Notes under the pieces: generated by a model
The model's input: the letters and a program-made list of their open reading frames with translations, nothing else
Told to the model about the DNA's origin: nothing
Database searches by the model: none
In this document: piece by piece, positions 1-12,900 of the stretch
How positions within the stretch are numbered: position 1 is the stretch's first letter
Layout: each line of letters opens with the position of its first letter
Assembly (NCBI GenBank): GCA_023055355.1
Contig: JALJCS010000015.1
Span: forward strand, 10,471,501 to 10,535,500
DNA: 64,000 bases
Reading direction: 5' to 3'
DNA from: Agelaius tricolor
Taxonomy: Eukaryota > Chordata > Aves > Passeriformes > Icteridae
Position numbers and translations under genes: made by a program

Positions 1-470
1 TGTCAATTCTTGAGCTTCTTCACGTTTTAGAAACATCTCTTGAAGAAGAAATGTTGCTTATAGGCTGTGAAAGACATCACAGAGCTAAGCCAAGCAATAT
101 TTCTACAATTAACAGAAGCTAATTACTGCCATGTGATGAGCATTCCAAAAGTAACACTGCACACCTTATGTGCTGCAACAAAGCCATTTCAGGATCTGCA
201 CTCCTTTGAGTGCTACATGGCAAAAGAAGTTCCATTGTAGAAATTGTAAATAATGCCCAAACAGCCAGTATGGCCTTGTTTGCTTCAAACCAGAGCATTT
301 AATTAACAACAATGCCCCACACCCATACTGACATGAAAATCAACACATGAAAAGGAAAAGAATCAGCCTATGTGGTACTAGGGGCTGCCTTAGTCACTGC
401 CCAGCACAACAGGCATGTGAACAACAAGCAGAAAGCAAAATTATTAAGTCCTTGCAAGAATTAGTTCAGG

Positions 471-540
471 CTTTACAGTAATAACTAGGGAATGGGACTA
501 CTATTACTTTACAGTAATAACTAGGGAATAACTAGGGAAT
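471..540. repeat. Short imperfect tandem duplication
   Basis: A 23-base unit at 471-493 recurs exactly at 507-529, an offset of 36 bases. Its last 11 bases (aactagggaat) are repeated once more, directly abutting, at 530-540. That gives three copies of the 11-mer at 483, 519 and 530. This looks like a local replication-slippage duplication that is young enough to be unmutated. Confidence 0.85.
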
Positions 541-3373
541 GAGAGCCCTTCCAATCAGCTTGCTGCCAAATGGAAAACTTAGCAGAGACTGCAGATTGCC
601 AAATCACCTGCACCAAATCATTTTCTGCACCCAGTCAACGGGGGGCAACATGATCAGTCCTGTGGGAGCATTGTTCACTGCAGGAATGGTGTAAAGCACA
701 AAAGAGAAATTCTGTTAAGGAGCTTGAGGTGGATATTCAGATGCAGGACTCCCTAATGCAATTGATCCAATGGATCACCCTTGATAGACTAAAATCTAAT
801 AAAGGGTAGAAGAAATTACTGTTCAAATGTAAGGTTTATTGGCTGGGCCACACAAAGTGATTTAGTAATTAAATACTGTATGTTTTATACTATATCTCCT
901 TATTCCGTTTCAGAAGTTCAACTTGCTGAGACATTGAGATTCACAGCATGGGGAATGGGGTTGGTGAATATTTGGTTTATGTTATTGAGTGGGTTTTATT
1001 CTGATGATTGGCTTGTCAGCAGCACAATTGCTAATGACTAATTGCCTACACTCTTCAGCTTCTTTCCCATCCTGTTTGTAGGGACCACCATCCTAGGAAA
1101 AGATGAGTTCTACAGGAATGAGACTAGAGTGACTGAGCCATGGGATGGTGTGAGAGACCTGAAAGAGTTAATGTCTCAAACACTTGGCAGACAAGAAGAG
1201 AAATGTTACCATGCCAACGAGATAAGGTGCAGTGAGAAAAGAGGATCTTGTGGAGGCAGGATAGAGCTTTTCAGGGACCAACTTCCCTATCTTGGGTAAC
1301 TATCTCCAAAACCAAGTTTGAGGCAGCATTGCACTTGTGTTTCTGACAAGAGGGAGGGAGGCTGAGACCACAAGACCCCTCCACAACCCCTTTCTGAGAA
1401 GTCTGAGAATTAAAAAATGTGCCTGAAGGAGGGCTAGTCAATAAATACTGCAGCTGAGAGGGCAGGGCATGCACCCACCATCCAAAGAATCCAGAACAGA
1501 GACACTGCTGGAACCCTGGGTGGCTATCCAGATCTCTATCTCTGTTTTCCTATTCCTTATTCCTTTCTTCCTCTCATTGAACATTTAATTCTGTGCTGCC
1601 ATGGGCTATTCAGAAATGTTAAAATTGTTGCTATAAAGGGCCATTCAATCTATTAGAAAATTTAAGGTTTAAATGTCACAAATAAAACTTTCAAATTGAT
1701 AATTTGGTGTTGTTTCACCTTACTTTAGCCAAAGGGTATCCCAAGTGTTGGCTGGCTCAGAGAGTGAAGGCAGTCCAGGACTGTCCTCTTGAGACCCAAC
1801 ATTCTGCGTGAGTGAGAGAGCATGTGCAAGCATGAGAAAGACCTGCTGCATTTTGGCAAAGTGCTACTGCCAGTAATCCATCTATAGTTAAATAATTTCT
1901 TTATTTACCTTGACCTGCACTAAAATGCCCCAAATGATCATAGTTACGATTGGCAACAGCCCCTTCAGTGACTACCTTCAAGGAAGAGAGTTGTTTCCTC
2001 AGAGTCACAGAGCCAGCCGCCTGGGCATAGTCACAGCCTGGTAACCTTGAGGCTCTTTCCAGTCCTTTTAACTCATCTCCCCACAACCCACAGCCTTTCC
2101 AAACACAGAACCTGCCAACAGGCAGTAGAGGGCAAAAGTCTAATTTCTAACCAGGCACTTAATCAGGTTGTGATCCATCTCCTAGAGCAGGTGATCACTC
2201 CTGAAGCTCTAAATGTCTATGAATTGGGAGGCATCCTGAAGACAAACAAAACTGGTTTTATTTTTATTATTTTTTTTCCCTATACTGAGCTTCCACAAAT
2301 TCTTTCTCAGCTACAGTTAACCCACAAGCAAAACTCACAAGCCAGTAGTGACTACTGTGAACAAAAAGACTGATTTTGCTTATAACTACTTGGTTTATCA
2401 GGCAGATATCTTTACCAGTTTTCTCCTTTCCCATATTCTTGACCATCTGCCTACAACTCTGTCCATTTATTACTGGTAGCAGTATCTTACTGTATTTCTT
2501 TGCCACAGTGTGTGTGGCATTGACTAGTTATCAGTTCATTTCACAGCCTTCTTGTTTGAACTCCTGCCAATGTTCTCGTGTTTTGAAAAAGTTGAAAACT
2601 TGGACAGAGACTTTTTTTTCTTTCTATGCTGTCTCTCTTCCAGATGGTTGACATTACTTTGAGCAGTCCTCTCTTTTCAATTTTGAAATTATTTGGTCTG
2701 GCAGTGACTTTTATTACGTGTTTTTAGACTCTACAAGCTGGATTTGTGTCCTCTCTAAATTCGCCTTTTGATGTCAATGAAGCTACAGCAACTTTGCACA
2801 GTGTGATGATCTTGCTTCATCAGTGGGTCAATTATAACTGAAAATGAAGCTGAAAACACTTTTCAAATAGTCTAAAATTGCACTATTAACTCAAAGTTCA
2901 TAATTTTTTCTCACAAATCATGCATTTATTACTAGATTATCGGCTAATTTTATTAGTCTAGCATAGCTGGAAGTAGGATTTTCCTGCTGTGGATAAGTGA
3001 TTTGAAGTTCTTCAGCCAGTTTTATGTTCCTTATCTAATAATAATTAGGCATATTTCAGCTGCTGGGGCTATGGTGTTTAATATGTAGTACAGGACACCA
3101 AACTGCATTGAGTAAGACACTGAGGACCTATGTTGGGTTATAACCCTTGCAAGGAGATACATGTCCTTAAAATCAACAACGAAACTCAAATTTGTTTAAC
3201 AGGTCTGACAAGAAGTATTTTATCTGGGTGGATACTAACAGGATTTGGAAATTCAAACTACAACAAAAAAAGAACTTGTAATCTAAGAATGTTATTTTGA
3301 AGGATCTATTCGTTTCTAAAAGGAATGTCATAACATAAAGGCGTAATGTGTGGCTTAACACTTTCTAGTTAGG

Positions 3374-3532
3374 CCACCTGAGCCATAAAAACTTAGATAA
3401 ATAAAGCTGGTAGAATACAAGTGTAGGATCTCTATGTGTGTGTATAACATATGTATGTACATATGGGCAACTTCGCAGCTTTAGTCCACCTGAACTATAC
3501 AAGTTTCCGTAAATAAAGTTGGTAAAGCATAA
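3374..3532. repeat. Diverged 47-base direct repeat pair
   Basis: Bases 3374-3420 and 3486-3532 align without gaps over 47 bases, with about 34 identities by hand count. Both begin ccacctga and share the core taaataaag followed by ttggt or ctggt. The 65 bases between them contain a short GT/TA-rich run and do not obviously repeat. It may be two ends of an old transposon or an old local duplication; I could not assign a family. Confidence 0.5.
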
Positions 3533-5745
3533 CCATAAATTTCTGAGTAACTAATTTAAAAATCTACACTTTATTCTGATTTTAGGTTAAATATCAAGAA
3601 TGGGGAAAGAAGCACTTGTAAACCAGATGAAGCCTGTACATTCTCATTCCGACTTTACTGCTGGACAAGGCAGTCAGCACACAGGAGAGCTGTCATGTCT
3701 TCAGCATGAATTTTCCAATGGCAATGAAACCAATGGGCAGAATTTAGGTCTCACTGCCATCTGTGAGAGCTTTTCCATTGACTTTTACTGATCCAGGATT
3801 TCATCCAGGGCTGTGAAATTATTGTTTCACTATATTATTTCCTCTGGACTAGATGACTGCAGCACATTTTTGTTTCAAAACAACAAACACAAGAAAATCA
3901 GATAATCCTTCTCCACAATAACACAATAATTCCTCTCATCTCCAGCATAAATATTTCTTTTTCTTTTAAATTCCAGTCTAGAAAAATAAAAGGATAAGGA
4001 AAGATTTCAGCTTGGAAGGACCTGTTTATACTACAGGATAACTGTGGGAACTCAGTGGTGTGAATCTAGTAGTTACATTTAGACATTACATTAGATAATT
4101 ATGAGGAAGAAACATAGGCAGCTGTAAGGTGACCAAGGATGCCACTCCTTTCATAATACTCAGACTCTTCCTATTCAGGACACCATGTCATGCATCAAAT
4201 TAAAAAAAGGACCTTTTATTTCCTGTTCATTTGAGCAGTAAGTATTCACCCAGCATTTCCTCTGCAAACTAAAGGTAAGCAATATACTAAAGCATGTACT
4301 ACAGAGAAAAGAATGGAATTCTTTCTAATTATTAAAAATGGAATTTAATAAAAAAGTATTCAACTCATTGTACCCTGTCCAATGAAAACAGAAACATCAT
4401 ATTAATATAAGAAAAAGATCATACAGTATGGAATATGGAAAATATTTGAACTATAATTACTTTGGTTTGCCATTATTTTTTACAACAGCTTTCAGAGCAT
4501 AGCTGCTGTTACAGGACTGCCACTAAGTGAAAAGGCTCAATCACAAAAACACAACAAACCACTGGATTCCAGGTTTGATAATGTTCAAAGTAGATCTGTC
4601 ATTTCATCTACTCTTGGATTTGGGCAGATGGTAGTGTCAGGCATAGTACACTCCTACAAAAGTACTGGGAACCTTGAATTAAATTTGGGTCTAGCATTGG
4701 TTATGTTAACTCCATAGCAAAGATGGTCACTGTGTACAGGAATTTCTAGAGGAAAAAAAAACCAAAAACAACAAAACTCACAAATAAACTACAGAAAAAT
4801 CATCATCACCTGGGTAGGATGGACTTCAGGAGCCCATTTTCAGTGTCAGTATAGAAGGTAGGTATCTGAGCAGGTCATATAAAACTACTGAGGAAGAATG
4901 TTTTGAAATAAAGTTCAAGTATCTACTTAGCCTACATAAATCTTGAATAACATTAAATGCATTTTGAGAGAGTTTCGACAGAAGTAAAGACTGCTATACA
5001 AGCTGAAGAATAAAATTAAGATGTAGATTACTAAGATTCTAAAAATGGATGTTAAACCTGCCCCAACATCATTTCTGCAGCAAAGCAAGGAGGGTGAAAC
5101 TAAAAAAATCACTTCCATTTGTCATTCATCTGAGGAAGCTGTATTAAAAGAAACTCTAATAGCAGGTGCAAATTGCAATATGGTTTTCATTCCACACTCA
5201 GAGTGTATGCTATCACTGGGGACCCAGCAAATGGACTGAAGGAATTGTGCAGCCATACTCCTCTCTAGCTGCTACACACTATCACACTTGTTAAAATTAT
5301 CTGGAACACAGCAAGTGCTTGATAAGTGAATCAGACCACAGCACAAATACAATGTTCTTATGAAAAATCTCTCATTATGAAGAAAGCTGGGAAAATGAAA
5401 ATATACTTGCTCTATGAAGGTAACAAGCAGCATGCAAAAAACTAAATGCTATTTCTGATGTGACATTTTGTAATGAAATTATTCTGTAAGATTATCTGGA
5501 CAGCAAAAGGTTTGTGTGTCCTAGTTACCAAGTGTAGATAGCATTCGCTTCTGTAGCTGTCAAAATCCTTTCATAGTATTTTAATTTGAAAAAGAACCTG
5601 ACTTCACTGTGGATATGTTATTATAAAGCCTAAAAAGAATTTATCTGATCAAAGGAGAATGTATTACCACCACACAGAGATTTGCTTCAAATCTTGCATA
5701 ACAGCAAAAATAAATACAACCCACTTTTGTACAAAAACAGATAAT

Positions 5746-5779
5746 GGGAACATAGGGGGAAAAAGGGGGGGAAAATGGG
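5746..5779 (+). other. G-quadruplex-type motif
   Basis: Four G-runs of 3, 5, 7 and 3 bases (5746-5748, 5755-5759, 5765-5771, 5777-5779) are separated by loops of 6, 5 and 5 bases. This satisfies the usual G3+N1-7 pattern on the plus strand and stands out in AT-rich surroundings. Folding in the cell is not shown by sequence alone. Confidence 0.6.
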
Positions 5780-8700
5780 TTTTTATTTAATAAGATTATA
5801 TTTCAGAAATGAAGAGAAGAATGTTTACCCATAATTTTTTTGAAAAAACACCTAAGATGCTAATGTCTCCCTAGTAACATCTGCTTGTCAAAGTCCTATG
5901 CAATCAAGTCAGCAACTAAAGACTGACAATCTCCTGCTGTAACATATTTTGGATTATGGATTCAGCATCATTTAGAGATGTTGATTTCTAGTGGTTATGA
6001 ATAAATTACAATATGAACCAAGTTACCTAAAGAATAATTTCATTTCAAAATTGAAATAGTGTCTCAGTGATAAGTGACAACAAAATCTGCAGCTTCATAA
6101 TTGTCAATTGAGCATAGAATACATAGAATCAAAATCACCCCTGTTATCCAATAACTTTTAAGGCAAACTGTTCAATGCAGTCATTCAATGAATGGTTCAA
6201 AACCACCAATACATTACACATCTCATTTATGAAAAATTGTGCTCATTAGTTCTATGGCTGGACCAGTCATTTTAGAATAAATAAAACTTGAAAATTTGCT
6301 TTTCACCAGACTCCCCAAACCGGCTGATTTTAAACCACTTAACTGTTTTTCAAGATACATTATAAACATGATATATTAAATCCAGAGTAAACATGAAGCA
6401 TAAGCCAGCACAAATCAAAAGAATTGGAAATTTATGTTGAAAACATAGGGAATAACTCTCATTGTCAGTGTAATGATAGATAAGAAATTTATTTTTTCTT
6501 GGTCAAGTGTAGCACAAGCATAAATCCTTCTCTAAATTTTCCCCTTTTTGCTAGACATTTTGCTTGCTTAAATAATGGAGTCTGTGGATCAGACAGTATG
6601 CAGGAGCTTCATTATCTGTACTGGATTCAGTTCAGGTAGCCCTACATCCTGACCTCATCTACCACAGGAGCTTTAACCAATGCCACTTCCAACAGCTCCA
6701 CTTCTGAGGCTCTCTTTCATTAAAAACAAACAAACATAGGAAAATTCTCTCTCCAGGAAACATTTCTCTTGAATGTGCCAGTTTTGGTAGCAGAAACCCT
6801 TACAGGATACCCAGACTGATTTAATTTCACTCTTTTTCACTGCAACATGTGTATTTCCCTGATTTCCAAACTGTCCTATAGATCCTTTGGAAATGAAACA
6901 TTTTCCTGATACTCTTTTTCATCAACAAATTTTATCAATTGCTCTGTAAGTAAATACTACACTTATATGAAACAAATTCAAGTATATTTCACATTAGAAA
7001 GAAAAATAACTAAATGGCATAAGACACAAAAATATTTTTCCCCTCTCAAAAGAGTTATTCTCAGTGAGTGACTTTAATGTCTGCAGAGAATAGATTTTTC
7101 AGTCACTTCCAAAACTTCTTTACTCTCTCTTCTAGACTCTCAAAATAGCTACTTCCAATAAATTCTTCTATCTGTGATTTCATAACAAGAAGCATCTTCT
7201 CATTCTAGTACTCAGGAAAAAAACCTAAATTCCCCCCCTTTAATTTGCCATAGACACTGGGTTTTATAAAGCACTTTGGGTGAGCTGAATAATCACACAC
7301 CTGCATGAAATGTCCTACAATTATAGCCTGAAGGAATCTACATCTAAGCCAAGAATCTTGATTTAGGCAAGAAATGACTAAAAGTCTAATATTGTTCTAC
7401 AAATTAGCATGAAAGAACATCACATTAAGTGGGGAAAACAAACAAACACAAAACAAACACCAACAGGCAACTTTTGCAGCTTAGCTATCTTGTATCTTTA
7501 CTGGCTCTCCCTTAGTTCATAAATCAAGCCTAATTATAAATTGCTGTATTTTTAAGGAAGCCAAAGACTCAGGCTGACACATCAAGAGCTGTTTGAGACA
7601 TGTAAATCAGTATTTGTGCTTGCTGTGAAATGAAAAATAGAAACAGAATGGATTTGATTGGGATAACTATTTGGATCACTAGTGGCCAAGGTAAAAAAAT
7701 ATTTATCATTCCTTGTAAAAAAACCAATTAATCATGTTGTATCTAATAGTTCAACTCTTCAAACTACAAACAGTAAAATTATTTTCTACTCCTATCCACA
7801 GTCAGCCCTTTGCAGGAAGTCGTTTGAAGTTCCATGGGAGCAGAGTAAAGACATTCTGCTGCATTTCCTTTGATTACTAAACAGCATCACTTGGGCCCAG
7901 AGCTATTGAATGTAACTGCTAAACAAAAGGGAACTCTTCCCTTGCCATTATTTCTGCTTGAGAAGGACTCTGTGATCCACTATGAAAGAAGCTCTGAGCA
8001 AAGGGCAACTGTAAATGCTATGATAAGGCACTGGTTCTAATAGAGCACAGTCTCTGCTGGTCTGATAATAACCAGATGAATCACTGTACACTCAGGGCAG
8101 CCCACAGACATGGAAACCTGAATTTTCTCTCCTTTCTTCACATGAGGCAAGTTTCACAACTGCTTTACAATTTTTTTCTTCAGTCCTCTGCAATTTGTGT
8201 GAGATAAACAGTGTAGTTTTTAATGGATCAAAATCATTCATATGAGCTGTTAACAAAATATTGTGCCTACAGAAAGAGAAACTTGTCTCCAGACCCTTTC
8301 CCTCACAGAGCTATAAACAGGAACGCGTTTTAAAAATATACTGATATTAAACTAGGGAGATTGCCGAAATTTTGAAATTTGAACTTCTGATCCTTTAATC
8401 CCCATTTGAAAAATGTATCAGACAACAGAGGTATGCCCTGATGCAGTTGTTTTTTTTCTCTCTGCACTGCTGTGACCATTTCAGCAATAATTCCAAGGTT
8501 CATATCTTTCTAAACTCTTACTGGAGATCAGAAGATACAGTGAAGTATGTTTGGTTTAAATGCACAGCAAATTTCTGCCTCCAGAAACATGTTTGAGTAT
8601 TGATCACTGAGACACTACACCTGCAACTGTGATCAATCCATAAACTGTGCTGCCTCTCAGCTTCATAAACTTGCAGAATTGTAATGAACCTTTCTTTACT

Positions 8701-8814
8701 CCCCTTGTTTGTGTGCTGAAGAGGATCAGTAAACAATGAGACAGTTTTTCTTCACTTGATGTTACCACCAGCAAATTTGAATAGTAAAAAGAAATCAGAA
8801 GATCAGTAGATCAA

Positions 8815-8862
8815 ATATATATAAATATCTATATAGATATATAGATATATAGATATATATAT
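8815..8862. repeat. AT-rich microsatellite
   Basis: A run of AT dinucleotides is interrupted at a regular 8-base period, giving repeated atagatat units and then a pure AT run. It is probably length-polymorphic. It has no coding or regulatory meaning that I can see. Confidence 0.9.
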
Positions 8863-9855
8863 GACATAGGGTGTTATCAAATACCCAGTGTACCAGCAGG
8901 AAGAAGTTGTAATAAAGACAAGATATATTTCATAATGAATTTGATGGGATATTATTAAGCTACTTGAGTAGCTTTTAGAATGGCTAAAAATATTGACAAA
9001 TCATTGCAAGCACAACACCATGATATTATTTTCTGCACTACCTAGCCATGACCTGCCTCACCTGGGCCTCTGTCTGACCCTTCTTACCCTCACTGGACCT
9101 GACCCTGACCTGGCCTTGTGCCATTCCCAGGGGGGCCTGCCCCATTGCTGGGGCAGCAGGACAGCTCATGGCACCCCCAAGGTCCCCATAGCTCCAGGTC
9201 CCCAGGGAGGAGCTGGCTCCCACTGCACCCCCATGGTCTCAAAAGTGCAACAAATTTTTTATTAAGTAAAATATAAAAAACGTGATTTGAAAATTTCATC
9301 AGCTCTTCCCCTAAATTATTTTTTCATTGTAAGATTAATGAAGTGACCCCTTTTCCACTGGTTTCAATAAATTAGCTCCTAAGCACCTGTAATTGCCATG
9401 CTGCAAGCATTACCTATGAGCATAACCTCTCACATCACCTACAGAAGAATTTCCTTCTTAGGTCAAACGAATGTCCTTTCTTAATACTACTCATGTTTTA
9501 TAGGAACCCTGAAAGAATTATTTCTTGCCCATATGCCCATGTGATACCACATGATCTCAGGAGATAATTGAGACAGATGTGCTTTACACTAATTGCTTTG
9601 GAGGTTCTCTGACACTGAAGGTCTGTAGTTATCTGCCAATTCTCCAAACCCCCTAAATAAGTGCTCAACAAATGAACTTTTCTCTATAAAAACCCAGCAA
9701 GGAAGAATTATCACTCAATCCCCTATCTATCTTCACAACCATGGGGTGTTCCAGAGGCCACTGCCCTTCTGCACTTCCATTTGTTCTAATCCCCAAGCAA
9801 GGCTCTGGTCTGGTTTGGAGGGGGAGGTCACTTCCCCTCTCCCTCTCTTTTGCAG

Positions 9856-9961
9856 CTGGCCATGTCTCGGGGATCCTGCTGGAGCTGATGAGAGATCCCT
9901 GGAGTTCCCTCTCCTTGGTGGGAACTGATCCGGGGCCAAGAAGAGGAAAAGAGACTGTGTG
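9856..9961 (+). other. Exon-like interval, unrecognised
   Basis: A long pyrimidine tract ending in ttttgcag (9848-9855) forms a textbook 3' splice site. A good 5' splice site, gtaagg, follows at 9962. The 106 bases between have one frame open throughout (starting at 9858), which closes at a TAA formed across the donor. The segment is GC-richer than its flanks. TATAAAA at about 9685 and AATAAA at about 10064 bracket the region, so an LTR of an old endogenous retrovirus or a non-coding RNA exon are both possible. I do not recognise the encoded peptide (34 codons). Confidence 0.3.
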
Positions 9962-12900
9962 GTAAGGGGAACCAACAGAAGACTTTGTCTTGCCTGGAAT
10001 CGATTGCCACCTATATTTTATTGTACTTTCTGATAGACAGGCTGCTTTGAGAATAAGACAACCAAATAAAAGATATAGGGAGAGACAATATCTTTGAAAA
10101 AAGGGGAAGAAACATTTGTGTGCACAAGCCTTTCACCACAGTAAACCCTCCAAAAAGTATAAATTTCAAGCTGAAACTAGTATTAGAATCAACAGCTCAT
10201 AGTTAACCTAGAATCAAACACAGATTAACAAAATAATAGCACAGATCAAAGATGATAAAAATATCTAGTTTTGCTAGGTGCTAAATATTCACGTGTTGCA
10301 ACAAAATTATCCTACTGTATTTTGTAAGCTCTCAGACCATGTCTCAAGGACAACTGATTTAATATTACTCCCAGCTTTTCTAGATACCATATCCTCTGCT
10401 GCACATGCCCCAATTAGACATCTTCATTTTCACCTTCATGCCTGTTGGTTTGGACCCTTTGGCACTGGTTTCATTCATCTAGGTCAGTTGGTGTAAAAGC
10501 AACATGCTTCTGTCAATAGCTAAATGTTTTCTGATGGAAGAATCAATCTGCCTCTCTCTTTTCACATATATATCTATGGGCACACACAAAAATTCCTATT
10601 TCTTTGTACCAACAAGATATACAGTGCTCCATGTGCACAGATACACATCCCCATGGTAGAAATCAGTTATTCTCCATAATACCCATAAGGTAATATCCAT
10701 AAGGTAATTATCTCTGCAGCCAGCAACTAAATGCATCATCTTGCCAGAAGAAAGACTATGACATATACCATAATCTGAAAAGTATTATCTTTAGTGTTTT
10801 AATCAATGTTAACATTAGCAGGACTCATTTCTGGGAAAGCATGAAACTATTGACCCCCTAAAGACCTATGGTAAGATATATCAGTATTTTATCCTGGAAA
10901 TTAATTTGTGTTTGCTCCTAATTAAAATACGTGTGACAGGTCTCTAGCATTAACCCCAGTTGTAATCAGGCTGTGGATTGTGCCTTTCCCTTGAAAAATT
11001 TCAAGAAGAAACCCAGGGACAATGGTTGTACAGGAATGAATCAGCTAGAAATCCCATGTAATTCATTAAGGAAGAAAATCAATGTCACACAGAGGTATAG
11101 AGACATGAGTTGGTTCTGCAATGTCTCTGAAAGAAATTTGAAAAAAAAAAAAAAAAACTTTGAAAGAAAAATATCAGACAAGTGCAAAGAAGAAAATTAT
11201 TCCCACTGGACTTTATAGGACTCTATGCCTGAGTTTAAGTTCGGAGAATTTTATGAAGTAAAATCTGCATTTTTCTCTTGTCTCTCAGGGACAATATTCC
11301 ACTCTCTGTAACTTCTTTCTCTTAAATCTTCTACAATTCAAAATACATCCCATTTTTTAATTATAATTTCTCTGGACTGTCTCATTATTATTGCTGAAGT
11401 ATCACCTCCAATGAGGCTCACACTCTGGGATGATCCTATTTTACCCACTAGGATTTCAGCCATGCCAGCAAGGTCTGGGTGGAGTAGGTGCCTGCTGGGG
11501 CTCTCCCACCTACCCAGAAAGCAGGTCCTGTCCCACCCCACTTTGTGCCTTTTCCTTGGCAAACAAATCATTAGTGTAACAGAAAACACTGGATCCAACC
11601 TGTCCCCTCCAAAAAGGGCAGTAAGTAATCCCATTTTTACCCATTCCGCTATCTTTTCCCTTGTTTTTCTTAGCCAAAGAAAATAATAAGAGGATGTGTC
11701 ATTCATTTCAAATCTTTGTCAGGAGACAGCAGACAACCCTTAACACTTTCCAGGAATTTTATCTTAAGATCCATGGGTTATGGTTAAATTGCTATTGACT
11801 ATGGATCTTCTTTTCACTCAGTTTACTGCAACTCAGCTGACAGATGATGATCTAATATTATAGATTATATAAAAATATGGAAATTGCACTAAAGAAGTGA
11901 AAACCTGAATTTCATTGTGGCCATATAAATTGAAATGCCAAAAAATTAGAAGACATTTGTGAAAATCTTATCTGCAAGACTATTGTGAGGAGATTAACTT
12001 TGAGCCTAAAGTAATAGGCAAAGAAAATGTCTGTAAGCATCCTCAGAGCCACTTTTTGGTTTTGAACTTTTTTGTAAGAAGGACTATGGCTGAACCTTGA
12101 AATATTTTGGGTTTTGTTGTTGTGTTGCTTGGTTTTGCTCCACTCCTCACCCGTACTGAGTACCAGAGAGCAATGAAATGCTGCTCCAAATAAAATGCAG
12201 AACAGAATGACAGAGCTTGGATCTGTGCCTCTGCCACGTCACCAGCCAGGACACAGCCTCTGCAGAGAGGTGAGATGTGAAGCTCTGCATTCATGGGCAC
12301 CTGGCTCCTCTGGAGAGACCAGCAGTGCTCACAGAAAGCCTCATCCTCAACAACTGGGAGACCTCACAGTCAAACTCCGGGAACCTTTCAGCCCCAATAT
12401 TTTTTGCCAAATTCTTTTCATTTTCTTCCTCCATTTATCTTCCCTCTGACAAAGAAGTAATTTAAGATAAAACTTACATTTTTAAGAGAGTACCAGCCCA
12501 GGTGAGATGAAAAGCAGTTATGATTCTAGGGTGAGCTTTGGCTGCTATCAGTTCTACTGTGATGATAATGTTGGTGTTCATGATACCACCTGCAGCTTGT
12601 GTGATAGATGTGATTGGGTATTTTCTTTGGAGACACCCTAGAAATGTTGTGTTTTTCCTGGCCACTTAACATGACTGACAATTCTCTCAACTTCTCTGGA
12701 ATCAAATCAAAATGAGAGACAGTGACCTTTCTACTGGAAAGAAGGAGAGTATGAATAGGAAGAAATAAAGTACAATAATATGTAGTAAATCTCATGAAAT
12801 GTAGAATTACTTCTTGTAAGAGTAGTTACCACTTCCCCCTGACAAAGGTTCTGGTACCCTTTTTTGCACTATCAAACTTAACTTCTAAGTGATCTTTATT

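Larger units (their letters stand above)
1..8800. other. AT-rich non-coding sequence, no gene recognised
   Basis: I see no coding exon, RNA gene or intact mobile element here. Open frames are short (at most 108 codons), lie on both strands and have no family signature. The stretch at 840-1760 is slightly richer in G and C. It has a TATAAAG at 1632 and an AATAAA at 1681, but neither is enough to name an LTR. Small structures inside the block (duplications, a G-quadruplex motif, a microsatellite) are listed separately. Intergenic or intronic DNA is the best reading. Confidence 0.6.

Noticed and set aside
1042..1700. Possible LTR: open frame of 85 codons, TATAAAG at 1632 and AATAAA at 1681
   Set aside because: No TG...CA ends, flanking duplication or primer-binding site could be found, and both motifs are common in AT-rich DNA.
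6113..6130. catagaatacatagaat resembles the inverse of the CR1 terminal octamer
   Set aside because: The sequence after it does not follow the CR1 3' end, so it may be chance similarity to an octamer.
11338..11706. 122-codon minus-strand open frame
   Set aside because: The opposite strand is open over the same interval, no motif or splice-site pair supports it, and it lies in a GC-richer patch with fewer stop codons.
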